From contig JARWIR010000003.1 in NCBI GenBank assembly GCA_029959085.1, positions 38,179,505 to 38,243,504 on the forward strand: a stretch of 64,000 nucleotides of DNA. Reading direction: 5' to 3'. The stretch comes from Nemophila menziesii (taxonomy: Eukaryota > Streptophyta > Magnoliopsida > Boraginales > Hydrophyllaceae). The position numbers and the translations under genes are program-made. This document shows, in pieces, positions 23,375 to 33,730 of this stretch. The number at the start of each line of letters is the position of its first letter. Position 1 is the first letter of the stretch. The notes beneath the pieces are model-generated. The model saw nothing but the letters and a program-made list of their open reading frames with translations, searched no databases and was not told the DNA's origin.

Positions 23375-23764
23375 GAGATATTGTCTCTATTCATTCTAAA
23401 CATTCACAACACAACAAACCTTACGCAAAATACTTATTCTTGAGCGATAAAACATAGATTACATACCTTTTTTTGTGAGTTCACATGATTAAGGGTCATA
23501 GTGTTTATACCTTGGGAGCGTCTGAAAATTACAATTTAGCATCTTTGTTGTCCCGAAAATAATTTTTAAGGCAATGGATTTTCTACGCTACTATAATTTA
23601 TGTTTCCTACTTTTCTAGTTTCAAACTCTTTATATTTCTTTTCAAATGTTGTTTTTTTAGTCTTAAATATTTAAAACTACGTTCTGCTTTAAATATTTTT
23701 AAACTCTGTTAGTGTATTGTTATTACACACACCAATTTAAGAACGATCTTTACACTATGATGTA

Positions 23765-24840
23765 ATGGCTACATCTTCCGCTTTAACTACTACGACTTTG
23801 AAAACTTTGCCAGATATGTCAAAACTCAAACCTCTTGATTGTTCTAGTTTCAAACGTTGGTCACAAAAACTTCTTATCTTTTTTGAAAAATTGGAGTTCG
23901 ACTATGTATTACTTGATGAAACGTCTATATTAGCCATTGAAGATAATGTTGTTGCAACAACCGGTCACAATCTTGAGATTTCATAATGTGATCAGGCAAA
24001 CAAACTAGCTCAGGGTCATCTTTTAAACTACATGACGAACCCCCTTTTTGATTTATTTGTGAATGAAAAAACTTCAAAACTCATTTGGGACTTTTTACAC
24101 ACTAAATATGGAGTTGATGATGCACGTAAGAAAAAAATACATGGTCGAAACATGTATTCAAAATATCAGTCACCGACTAAAAAGACGATCATGGAACAAG
24201 TTCACACGTATGAGAACTTGTGTGTAGAAATCATGTCTGGAGGAATGAAAATATGAAAGATCTTACAATCCAATGTGTTACTTGAGAAGATCCCACCGTC
24301 TTGGAGTGACTATCACAACCACCCCAAGCACGAGAGAAAAGATACGACCGTCCAGGAGCTAATCAGGCACATGAGAATTGAAGAGGCAAATCGCCTCAAG
24401 GACAAGTCTAAATCTTGCCCTTAATTTATTCAAAATCAAACTTGGTCGAGTATTCTGGTTATGGCAACAAAGTTGGTCTCAAGGGTAAAGGAAAACATTA
24501 AAGGCAAAATAAGAACAATGGCAATAACAAATCAAAGGGTAAATTTAACACATTTGGAGGTAACTTCAAACCAATTAATCATATTCATAAACCCAAGTAA
24601 ACATGATATCGTTGTGGAAAGGAGAAAGACAAGGCCTACCAATACATGAATAGGCTCAACCCTAACGACCCATATTGCACCAACACGACTAGATCTGAAG
24701 AGGTTATTGTTGCGGTGATGGGCAAATCCCACTTGGTAGAAAACAAGGTAGAATGGAATATGGATTATGGACAATGGAGCATCAAGACATTTTCGCTTCA
24801 ACACGGAGTTATTTCAAGAGTATGAAGATGTATCTAATTG
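23765..24840 (+). pseudogene. Copia gag and N-terminal protease, broken
   Basis: ATG at 23765. One frame with three stops (TAA 23984, TGA 24254, TAA near 24421) reads LDCSSFKRWSQKLLIFFEKL, KLIWDFLHTKYG, LLEKIPPSWSDYHN and RIEEANRLKDK, the usual landmarks of the UBN2 / Copia gag domain. A Gly-Asn-Lys-rich linker follows in another frame, then a zinc knuckle remnant YRCGKEKDKAYQY lacking its first and last Cys and its His. The protease signature W-I-M-D-N-G-A-S-R-H-F lies near 24760-24795. The coding sequence ends there. Confidence 0.8.
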
Positions 24841-24899
24841 TTCCTATTATCCACACTCTTTCCCATTAAGAAATCCATGCAAAACCTATGGATACTAGA

Positions 24900-25160
24900 T
24901 CGATGAGTGAGTTTGGGATCGGCCATGAAGTTGTATGGAAAGCTCGCAAACCCTAGAATAGGCTAAGATATCACAAAGATTCGTGGATGGGACCATTCAT
25001 AGACACAGAGTTGTTTCAGCTAAAGTGATAGAAATCAGGCCCAAGAGGGGCATTAAACAGAGGTTAGTAGACATTCATAGCGTTGCTCGTTGCTTGGGAG
25101 GCTATATACGGAAATCTTGATAGAGGTAACGCGTCTAACTTTGGAAGACGTTAAACAAAA
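24900..25160 (+). pseudogene. H1 integrase C-terminal remnant
   Basis: Frames read LRYHKDSWMGPF, then VVSAKVIEI and RCLGGYIRKS, matching the W-x-GPF...GGY tail seen at the end of E1 (30680-30960 on -). A frameshift separates the halves. The GPF block is the C-terminal domain typical of Gypsy integrase. Confidence 0.5.
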
Positions 25161-25344
25161 GTGTTGTACGGGAGACAACCCGCAATTTTTTTATGTTTTT
25201 GTGTTTTTATTTATGATTAGATTAGTTGATCTTAGTAGATATTGCAGATTGAGAAAGGTATCAGTCTTTTTGATGTGTAGGTACCTAAGGAATCGAGTTA
25301 GGGAGAAAAATCGCGAAAAATTGGCAAAAACCAAACTCTCATGT

Positions 25345-25640
25345 GCAGTACACTACACGAGAGCTTCGGTACACCGCAGAAGGTCCAACTGTGACACTGT
25401 TCAGCGAGATGGTCTAGCGCGAGCGAACCGTCTCGTCATTCGCGGCTGACCATGGCTACGGTTCCCAACAGAAAACCTGTGCGGTACACCGCGGGGCCAG
25501 TTCGGTGCACCGCATCCAGACCACACCGTCACAACGTTATGAAAATCAAGTATTTTTCCAAGACCCTACTGCCCACTACCGTATCGTCAACACCGTGGCA
25601 CGTGTCCAAGAAATTTTTCGTGCGGTACACCGCACGGCGC
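25345..25640 (+). repeat. H1 palindrome array in the pol-env spacer (GCGGTacACCGC)
   Basis: Four to five copies of (G/T)CGGTACACCGC, arms GCGGT and ACCGC around AC, at about 25345, 25366, 25480, 25502 and 25621. The surrounding sequence is more GC-rich than its neighbours. Same position relative to pol and the env-like ORF as the arrays of E1, E2 and H2. Confidence 0.7.
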
Positions 25641-25699
25641 CACTAGCAAAGGTTATAAGAAGGGTTTTGAAGAGAGAGAGAGGTTAGTTATATCACGAA

Positions 25700-26074
25700 T
25701 TTTTTAATCCCTAAGCCTCTCTTTCCCCCCAAAGCTTCCATACCTCCATCAAAGCTTCTACAAACCTTCATATACATCAAATCACTACCCAATCACCATA
25801 AATTTACATCCAAATACTTCCCACATCATTATAAAGAAGATTAAACCATCCAAATCATATCAAAACACCTAGTATCCAAGAATAAAAACCCAAAATTTCC
25901 AAATCTTATCCAACAATTTCTTAAATCTATAACAATCAAGCAAGAGTTCATCCTACCCACATAGAGATTCATCATCCCCACACCTTTCCTAAACCAAATA
26001 ACACTTGTTCAACCTAGAAACAACGGTTACAAATCTCAAGAGTGTTAAAAGCTTTGAGTTGGAGGTAAATTAAG
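25700..26074 (+). other. H1 leader before the env-like ORF, with internal purine tract
   Basis: A C- and A-rich leader (repeated 'catccaaat..' phrases) that aligns with 53266-53638 of H2 and 56930-57060 of E3. It ends with TTTGAGTTGGAGGT (26053-26066), a copy of the 3' polypurine tract, 9 bp before the ATG at 26075. Confidence 0.6.
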
Positions 26075-26173
26075 ATGACGAAAAGAACGGAAACATTATT
26101 TACTGTTAGGGAGATGAAGAAGAATCAAAATAAGGTATTGGGTTCTATAGAGAAGAAGACAATTGAGAATAGT
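26075..26173 (+). pseudogene. H1 env-like ORF, 5' part (before the E1 insertion)
   Basis: ATG at 26075 opens M-T-K-R-T-E-T-L-F-T-V-R-E-M-K-K-N-Q-N-K. The frame runs into the E1 target duplication and resumes in the same frame after E1 at 35296. See the entry at 35291-36466 for the rest. Confidence 0.7.
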
Positions 26174-27735
26174 TGTTGGTCCTTTGTGTGTTCTAAACAA
26201 ATGCAAATGATAATCGAACCACAACCGCAAGTGTACGGTTGTCCCAAGTAGTATATATTATAAAACAGATTCGTTCCAAGGACGGGATGGTTGACTACAA
26301 TGTTTAGCAGATAATGATTGGTTGCACTTATGAAAGCAAGTAAATAAAATATGTTTGTTTGGTTTTGTTTATTAAAAACTACTAAATGAAAGATAAATTA
26401 TAAATGCAAGTAAAAGCTAAGACGCAAGTAAAATGAGTGAAAACGCAGTATGAGAAGTAGTACTTGAGAACGCAAGGATCCTCCCAATCTTATTTCCTAA
26501 CTTATGTTGTTTAAGGGCTAAATTGGTCAATTACAATGGTTGGGATTCTAAATTCCTTATACCCTCGTCAGGGTGGACTATAAGGCGATCCTAAAGTGTC
26601 ACTAGTCCCGTCAGGGTAGATATGATCCACCGTTGGATGTTTAAGATTTATTACCTCATTGGCCCTAGAATTAGCTAAGTTCGTCAGAATCAATAGCTTC
26701 TATCCTAGATCGAATAAATGGTTCTGTATTTAAACCCTCCGTCAGGATGATCCAATTGCCACTAATTGGAATAGCCTAAATACTAACACCTGTTCCTAGT
26801 TCATGACGCTAAAAACAGTAAAATAATCTCAATTTATTGAAAAGAGTAAAAGCCTTAATCTAGTTTAATTTAACAGAAACCCAAATTCAACATTCGTTAT
26901 TCAATAAAATTGGGATTCACCCATTGTTTGTTCTCAAGCACTATGAATTGTTTAGCTCATATTAAAACGAAATACTAAATTAAAAGAAATGGAATTCATA
27001 TTTGATTACAAAATTAAATATAAAAAGAACCTAATTTCCGGAATTGGAATGACTGAGAACGGAGATATAGACCCTCTCCAGTTCTTGCAGCTTCTTCTTT
27101 CTTCCTTCTGTTGCTTCTCTCTGGTGTTTAATCTTGTGGAATGTGAATTGTATGAAAAATAGAAGCCCATACCTCCTTTTATAGGCATAAAAACGGATTA
27201 GGGCTTGGACCAGAAAATAAAACACTAATTAAATGTCCAAGCCCAATTTCTAAGCCCAAAATCCCGTAACTGCTGATACCCCTTCACTAAAACGGCTTTT
27301 ACCGATGCGTTATGACTCCGATTGACCTCATTCCAGTTGCTAAAGTTCCGTAACTCGATAAGGAATGTTTTCTCTTCAAATGTCAGCGGCTAAATCATCG
27401 CTGAAGCACCTCTAAATCAGAAATCTATGGTCTGGAAAATGGATTTTCAGCTCTAAAAATAATATCTTCGGGATTTATCTTCAAGTCTTGACTCTAATTC
27501 ACGATCTTTGACTTTCTCCTCGGATTCCTCTCCTAGCTAACATCTAAAACCTGTAAACTTTCCACTAAAAATACCAATATTACGCGCAAAAGCTTAATAA
27601 TTTAAAAATGCTAGAAATAAAAAGGGAATTCCGGATTCTTGCATATTTAGTCCAAAAGTCTATCAAATTAATTAAATAAACACCAAAAATGATGTCTCCT
27701 AAGGGTCGAAAATAAGAACAATCAGGGAGATATCA
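26174..27735 (-). repeat. E1 3' LTR
   Basis: 1562 bp, TG..CA ends (TGATATCTCC...CCAACA on -). Matches the 5' LTR at 33731-35290. A TATA box TATAAAA lies at 27177-27183 on -. Confidence 0.95.
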
Positions 27736-27752
27736 AGACCCCCAACTCAAAC
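27736..27752 (-). promoter_or_regulatory. E1 3' polypurine tract
   Basis: On - the sequence directly before the 3' LTR reads TTTGAGTTGGGGGTCT, the primer site for plus-strand DNA synthesis. The same tract precedes the 3' LTRs of H1, E2 and E3. Confidence 0.85.
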
Positions 27753-29137
27753 CTTTGTCGTCCCGACAAAGTAAAACAAAACAAAGGGGTAGAAGTAAAC
27801 GTATAAACACGTAGAAGCTAACAAATAAACCCTAAAGCGATTCTTAAGATAAATCTCATATAGCAAACTCTAGAAACTAATATACACATACATCTAAAAT
27901 GCAACATCAAACATAAATAATCTCAATCATAAAATTAAAGTTGCAATGCTTGAAGGTTACACTTGTACTCATCTCTATATGATGGCTATAGGGTGGTCAT
28001 TAATCCTAACTCGCTTTGAACGCTCCACCTAGTATATTCCCTATTAGCAGAATCATAAATTCACTATGCACTTAGGAATCACGAGGTCTTTACGGTTATA
28101 ATATTGGCTTAAGGACGGGTGTGGATGTATATTTGGTAAATTTGAAGTGAGCTTTTGGCTCTCTCCTCACTTACCATCAACAGTGTCCTAGAGCTTGAGT
28201 TAACGCTCAAAAGATGTTCTCACTCACCCATATACGCAACAATTTAGCGTCCCATGTCTTCCCACTATAAACACGATGATTTCCAGAAAAATTCCACTTT
28301 GCCGGATGTTTTATTCATTCATATTTTTCTTTTTATTTTCTTTTCTCTTTTTCTCTTTTTTTTTGTACAGAAGCAAACCGGGTTCCCGGTTTTGACGAAA
28401 CCGAGTTCCCGGTTCCTACTGTATGGATTTTTTTTCATTTTTTCATTTTTTTTCTTTCTTTTTCACTTTTTTTTCATTCCCGGCAAAGGGTTACAATTAT
28501 AAATCATCTGCAATTGTGCTACAATACAAAGCACATCAATCCCAACCCAATAAATTCCCCATAAGTGGACCCACCACCCCAAACTCAAGCTCGAGACATG
28601 TCTCAGGATTGTGATTCAAGTGCGGGTCATATGGTCATGCCTAATAAACTAAGGGATAATGGCTTATATCGTGGCTACAAAGAAAAGGCTAAAGGCTCAA
28701 AGTGGGCTAAGACGGATAATAATTAATACAAGGGATAGAAGGCTAAAAGGCACAAATGGCTAACAAAGAACTGCCCCTATCATTTTCCTAAGTACATAGC
28801 TTGTCTTTAGTTCATATCTAGGTGGGTTCTCTACTAATTAGGATTTCACGTTCTACACACCAAACATATTCCTTGAGTACAAGCTTACTTCATTTGCATT
28901 GTTCATTAATTTTTCCTATTAATTACCTATGTTTGCATGCAATTCTAAATGCGTTTTATATCAATCCCTAAAGTCCACTATTTACTATCATAGATTCATC
29001 AAAAGTATGCTTAAAGGGATATTTAAAAATTTCTACAGTCAAACGCAACTCCGAAAATTCTTTTATTGAAAGCAAATAAAACAAATGACACATAAAAACT
29101 GGGATGAGGCAACGAACCCCACCCCAAACTCAAAAAT
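27753..29137 (-). other. E1 3' non-coding region
   Basis: About 1.4 kb without a gene. It contains the conserved hairpin AGTGAG...CTCACT at 28146-28171 and two further copies of the E1 palindrome (AAACCGGGTTCCCGGTTT type) at 28376-28418. Confidence 0.6.
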
Positions 29138-29157
29138 GAGTCGTGTCCCCACGACTC
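29138..29157 (-). promoter_or_regulatory. Conserved hairpin in E1 3' region
   Basis: GAGTCGTGTCCCCACGACTC: 8-bp perfect stem with a 4-base loop, directly next to a second purine tract (on -: TTTGAGTTTGGGGTGGGG). The same hairpin and tract occur in E2, E3 and (with one mismatch) H1. Confidence 0.7.
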
Positions 29158-29595
29158 GAAAAGACTCAAAGCAATAAAATAATATACACTAAATGAGAAG
29201 GGATAGAAAACGTATCTGAACCAGCGCGTGGCTAGTTATCGGTGTTGCGTCCATGAATTTTATCTCGCGTCTAGACATCGTAAGTTGTGCTTTGAACACA
29301 TAAAGTTCAACTTGTTTGTAACGTTTCCCAAAATAGCGCACCTCGTATCCTGATTCTCTTCCAACACCTTGATTTTCGATTCCAACTCATCATCGGATCA
29401 TTTTCTTCCTCACTTTCAGGTTCCTCAATCACTTCTCTCTTCTTAGGATTAGCTTTAATTTTTAACCTTTTCAGTCTTGTGTTTACAACGCGAATTAGGA
29501 ATCTCAATAGCTTGTTCGTGAACAGTACCAAAAGTGTTTCTGTTTCTTGGAGAATTCCTTCGATAAGTACACATGAAAACGGTTCTGATAGGCAT
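29150..29595 (-). pseudogene. E1 small downstream ORF (position of env-like gene)
   Basis: ATG at 29595 directly follows an internal purine tract (TTTGAGTTTGGGGTGGAAAGAG on -). The product starts MPIRTVFMCTYRRNS, then after a frameshift has an acidic stretch (EEPESEEEND) and a coiled-coil-like stretch (ELESKIKVLEENQD). A similar small acidic ORF sits at the same place in E2. No domain is recognised. It occupies the slot of the env-like ORF of H1 but lacks its conserved core. Confidence 0.45.
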
Positions 29596-29977
29596 CTCTT
29601 TCCACCCCAAACTCAAAACTTCAAATAGTGAGAAGCTAAGGCTTAGAACTTTGATGTTTTGAGGCTTAAGACTTGAAGATTATGGTGGAATATGAGATGG
29701 GTAAAGGCTAATTGATGTGGGGGAAGAGGGAATTGGATTTAAGTTGAAGATTGGATGAAGAACAATCGGAGGAAAGTGGGAATTTTATCGTATTTTGGAT
29801 GGGAGATGAGTTGATTCCATGTTTTTGTGGTGAAAGAGAGTAAGATTTGAGGATTGTGTGGTTGTGGATGATGATGTTCAGGAAATTCTGGGTTTTGGGA
29901 GTGTTTTTGGAGGCTGGGTTGAAGAGAGAGGTAAAAATATAGGGCTACAAAGCGGTAAACGGCCCTGTCACAGATGC

Positions 29978-30500
29978 AAACCGGGTTCCCGGTTTCGAAA
30001 ATCCGGGTTCCCGGTTCCGCGTCGCTGTGACGGCGCGGAAACATAAAAAAATACTTTTTTTTTTACCTCGAGACGCACCAAAACGCTGGACCCCAAGACG
30101 CAGGGTCAGAACTTTTGCTCGCCGAAACCGGGTTCCTGGTTTTGTGGAATGCGGGTACCCAGATTTTCTCGATGGCGCGAATCAAAACGCGCCAAAACGC
30201 AGCTACTCAAAACGCCGGGTCAGAGAATTCCACCAGTTACAACTCCGAAACCGGGTACCCGGTTTTGCCAAATGCGGGTTCCCGGTTTTGTGTCGATGGC
30301 GCGAGTCAAAACACAGCAAAACGCAATCACCAAGACGCTGGGTCAGAAATTTCCAGGAGTTACAGCACCAAAACCGTGTTCCTGGTTTTGAAAAACCGGG
30401 TACCTGGTTCCGACGCTGTGTCGTGAACCAAGACGCCAAGTGTTGCGTGTATAAGGTTGGTACCAGCTTCAAAACCGGGTTCCCGGTTTCTCCTGGACAT
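29978..30500 (-). repeat. E1 palindrome array in the pol-downstream ORF spacer
   Basis: About ten copies of AAACCGGGTTCCCGGTTT or one- to three-base variants (GGTACC or GGTTCC centre), for example at 29978, 30003, 30127, 30249, 30270, 30368, 30395 and 30472. They are interspersed with repeated 'gatggcgcga.tcaaaac' phrases. Long overlapping ORFs here (30027-30548, 30115-30426) are artefacts of the repeats. Confidence 0.8.
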
Positions 30501-30679
30501 CCAACCTATTTTTCTCCTATTTTTGCCTTATCGACCCCAAACTCGTGACCTTTTTACCCCTGAAATCATTAAAAACAACTACCCTTCCTCATTTCTTAAT
30601 AATAAACACTAAAATTACGAAAATCAGACTAATCTAAATTTCAAAAATTTAAAAACTCAGCTAATATACAAAGAATTGG

Positions 30680-30960
30680 CTTTTGTTTAACGTCGTTAAG
30701 ATCGACGGGTTACCTCATTCATTAGTCATTGACATAACCTCCCCAGCAGTGAGTGAGGTTGTCAATATTTGCAATTCGAAATTTGCATCCCTTAGCTTTT
30801 ATGCCCACTAGTTTATCTGAGATAACCTTCGCGACCGTGAATGGTCCTAGCCAAGAACTTTTTAATTCACGTACCTTTGGAGGGGGTTTAGGATTTTTCA
30901 TAGCTACTTCTTCACCTACTTTGAACCCCTTTTTCTTTCTTTATTTCTTAGGTTCCTTCG
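30680..30960 (-). pseudogene. E1 integrase C-terminal tail after internal deletion
   Basis: On - the frame reads KKGFKVGEEVAMKNP, then WLGPFTVAKV and finally CWGGYVND. This is the GPF-containing end of a Gypsy integrase. It follows the protease ORF stop at 30941 almost directly, which shows that about 3 kb encoding reverse transcriptase, RNase H and the integrase core are missing. Confidence 0.65.
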
Positions 30961-31888
30961 GAACCTTCGTGGCACGTGTTTTCTCTTTCTTCTTCGCATG
31001 ATTTAGTTGTGGATTTCTAGGATATGGAGGAGCTTTAATTGGTGGTTTCTTTCGTAGCTCTTTCTCTTCCACTCGTAAAGTGTCCACAACATTATTTGGC
31101 TCTTTTCTTACCGGTTCCATTACATCTACACGAAAACATTCTTCCTTGGAATCCGGAAACTTCATAGGTCTAAACACATTAAACTTCATCTCCTCGTCTT
31201 GGATTCTCATAATCATTTCTCCGTTCTCTACATCAATCAAGGTACGCCCCGTGGCTAGGAATGGTCTTCCCAAAATAATGGGGACATTCCTATCCGCGTC
31301 GTAATCAAGTATAATGAAATCAGCGGGAAAAATTAATGTACCTGCCTTAACGAGGACATCTTCGATTCGGCCTTCCGGATGTGCAAGAGATCGATCCGCC
31401 ATTTGCAAGACCATAGAAGTGGGTCTTGCTTCGATATTAAGCTTATCAAAGATCGATTTGGGCATAAGATTTATGCTTGCACCCAAATCACATAGTGCCT
31501 TACCTTTCCATTCTTCTCCAATCGATATCGGAATTGTGAAACTCCCCGGATCAACTAACTTTGGAGGTAGCTTACTTTGACAAATGGCACTACATTCTTC
31601 AGGAAGACCAATCATCTCATTATCACAATACGGCCTTTTGTTAGTGAGGGCTCTCTTCAGAAACTTAGCATACTTGGGTACATCTCGAATAGCTTCTAGC
31701 AACGGAATATTTATGCTAAGACCTCTTATTTTGTTAAAGAATTTTTGGTAATCAGCCATATCACCCTTCTTTTGAACTCGCGATGGAAATGGTGGAGGTG
31801 GACGATTGATTATAGTCTCATCTTTCTTTTTTGGAACCTCAACAGGCCTCTCCAATTCTTCTACTTCAACTTCTTTATCTTTATCCAC
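30941..31888 (-). CDS. E1 retropepsin (aspartic protease) ORF
   Basis: About 315 residues on -. The active site is DLGAS (31475-31489), the Leu variant usual in plant Athila proteases, and the C-terminal flap region reads IILGRPFLATGRTLIDVENGE. N-terminal part: RPPPPFPSRVQKK and the KLPPKLVDPGSFTIPI block that precedes the protease in this family. It continues the gag frame after one frameshift near 31880. The protein would process the Gag-Pol polyprotein in the virus-like particle. A polybasic tail ends at the stop where the pol deletion begins. Confidence 0.85.
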   Translation of the reverse strand: MDKDKEVEVEELERPVEVPKKKDETIINRPPPPFPSRVQKKGDMADYQKFFNKIRGLSINIPLLEAIRDVPKYAKFLKRALTNKRPYCDNEMIGLPEECSAICQSKLPPKLVDPGSFTIPISIGEEWKGKALCDLGASINLMPKSIFDKLNIEARPTSMVLQMADRSLAHPEGRIEDVLVKAGTLIFPADFIILDYDADRNVPIILGRPFLATGRTLIDVENGEMIMRIQDEEMKFNVFRPMKFPDSKEECFRVDVMEPVRKEPNNVVDTLRVEEKELRKKPPIKAPPYPRNPQLNHAKKKEKTRATKVPKEPKK

Positions 31889-33594
31889 ACAACCTTTTCT
31901 TTTCTAACTTCTTTTTCTTTCATAACCGGAAAAGGAGGTGGAGGAAGGTTCTTACCACTTCTGAGAGTAATAGCTTTACAGTCTTCGATTTGGATTAGAT
32001 CTTTAGTATCGCTAGGGAGTTGCCCTTGTGGATGTTGATTCAGCTGTTTATTTATCTGATTCATCTAATTCTGTAATAACTTCATGTTTGCTTCAGATGC
32101 TTGTTGACGTTCCATGGCTTGTGTCTAAAGAGCGATTAAACTTTCTACGGTTTTCTGAAGGGTAACTACACCTTCTTGTGGATATGCAGGTAAGGCTTTC
32201 TGATTCATTGTGTCATCATAATTGTCTTGAGGAGTTTGTCTCTGGACATAATTTCCCTGATTCTGTCCTCCTTGATAATTATTTTGTGGTCTTGGATTGT
32301 AGTTGTTACCTTGGGGACGCGGCTGATACGCATATGTAGGATTGGCTGCCCCATTAGGATTTGAGTATTGAAACCCAGGATGGTTTCTGTTAGGCTGATA
32401 TCCATTACCACTTGAATTGAAGTTACCTCTGTTGGACACAAACATCACAGGCTCTTGGTTATTCGGACAATTTTCCTCATCATGATCATCTACTCTGCAA
32501 ATCGAACACATATACACCTCTTGTGCAGCATGCACAGCTACCTTCTTACCCGAAAATCCTTCTTTTACAGCTAAAGTAAGCTGCTTCAATTGTTGCTCTA
32601 TAGTATTCTGAATCTTATTCTCAAGCGTAGCAAATTTTTCTTCCATATCAACATTATTCACTCCTTTAACCGGTGTTCTTACTGAATTCCACCCAACTTC
32701 ATTCTTGACTGTTCTTTCTAAAATGATCCTAGCATGAGCGGGTTGAATTTGAAGAAAACCTGCACCACATAACATATCCAACTTCTCTCTTGAAGTTCCA
32801 TCAAGGCCTCTGTAAAAGATTTTTAACTGTTGTTGTTTAGAAAAGCCATGAGTGGGAACTCTACGCAAACACATCTGAAATCTTGTCCAACTCTTACCCA
32901 CAGTCTCATCATATTCTTGACGGAAATGCGTCAATTCTAATTCAGCATCTAATCTCATGTTACTTGGGTAATACCTGTCAAAGAAAGCAGTCTCTAATTG
33001 ATCCCAGTTGGTTATCTTCGTAGGATCTTGTGTATCGTGCCATTCACTTGCTCCATCAATAACAAAAAATTTAAACGCAGCAAAATACATATGTTCTCTT
33101 GAAACTCCTTGTGTGATATATGAATCACATATCTGCTTAAACTTCTGTACTGCTCTAAGAGGATCTTCTGATGGTCTACCACGAAAATTCCCAAAATTTT
33201 GGAATTGAGCTAACATACCCGAATCTGGACGGAATCGCGGAACATTAATATCTGGAGCACCTACTCCTATAGCAGGAGCACGGAATGGAACTTCTGGTGG
33301 CCCATTAGTAAACCACGGATCTTGATTCATCACTATTTGGACTTGAGGATTTGGATTCAATGGTGGAAGTGGAGGAATAACGCCATGTGCCAAAGGTTGG
33401 CCATTTGCGCCTAGTTGACCTGGTTGATTATTTTGTTGATCTTGAAGATTTATCTCTTCCATTCGGTTACTTAATTCTTCTACCTCTAAAGCTTCTCGTT
33501 CTCTTCTTCTCTTGTTAGCAAGTCTGATCAACGATTCTGGATTACTAAGGATCGGAGGTGTTGGCTCTAGATCCTTGAATAGCCTTCTTCGCAT
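31861..33594 (-). CDS. E1 Gag polyprotein with C-terminal extension
   Basis: ATG at 33594, 123 bp inside the PBS. The main ORF runs to a TAG at 32125 (489 residues): a charged N-terminus (RRRLFKDLEP), the retrotransposon gag domain at about 160-290 (ASEWHDTQDP, FFDRYYP, WTRFQMCLRRVPTHGF), and a zinc knuckle CSICRVDDHDEENC at 363-376, then a Gln/Asn/Pro/Gly-rich tail. Beyond the TAG the same frame continues through a second TAG (near 32065) into CKAITLRSGKNLPPPPFP, the conserved gag-protease linker, and shifts frame near 31880 into the protease. Gag would form the virus-like particle. Confidence 0.85.
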
Positions 33595-33705
33595 ACACCA
33601 AACCTAAAAACCTGAAAAGAAATAGACAAACAAAAAGCGTAAAACTGATAAAATACAATAAATGCAACTATCACTAAAGGATAAACACCGTGGTCACACG
33701 CTACC

Positions 33706-33724
33706 GTCCCCGGCAGCGGCGCCA
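33706..33724 (-). promoter_or_regulatory. E1 primer binding site
   Basis: On - TGGCGCCGCTGCCGGGGAC starts 6 bp after the 5' LTR. This is the PBS form typical of Athila/Tat elements, matching the 3' end of tRNA-Asp as I recall it. Confidence 0.85.
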
Positions 33725-33730
33725 AAAACT

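Larger units (their letters stand above)
22690..24890 (+). mobile_element. Copia LTR retrotransposon fragment (possible LTR, gag, start of protease)
   Basis: A promoter-bearing stretch with TATAAATA at 23367 precedes a Copia-type gag and the protease active-site motif. The element stops just after the protease motif and abuts the integrase tail of an Athila element, so integrase, reverse transcriptase and the 3' LTR are missing. LTR limits cannot be set because no second copy is present. Confidence 0.65.

Noticed and set aside
30027..30548. 173-residue plus-strand ORF
   Set aside because: Antisense to E1 and made of the AAACCGGGTTCCCGGTTT repeats; no domain.
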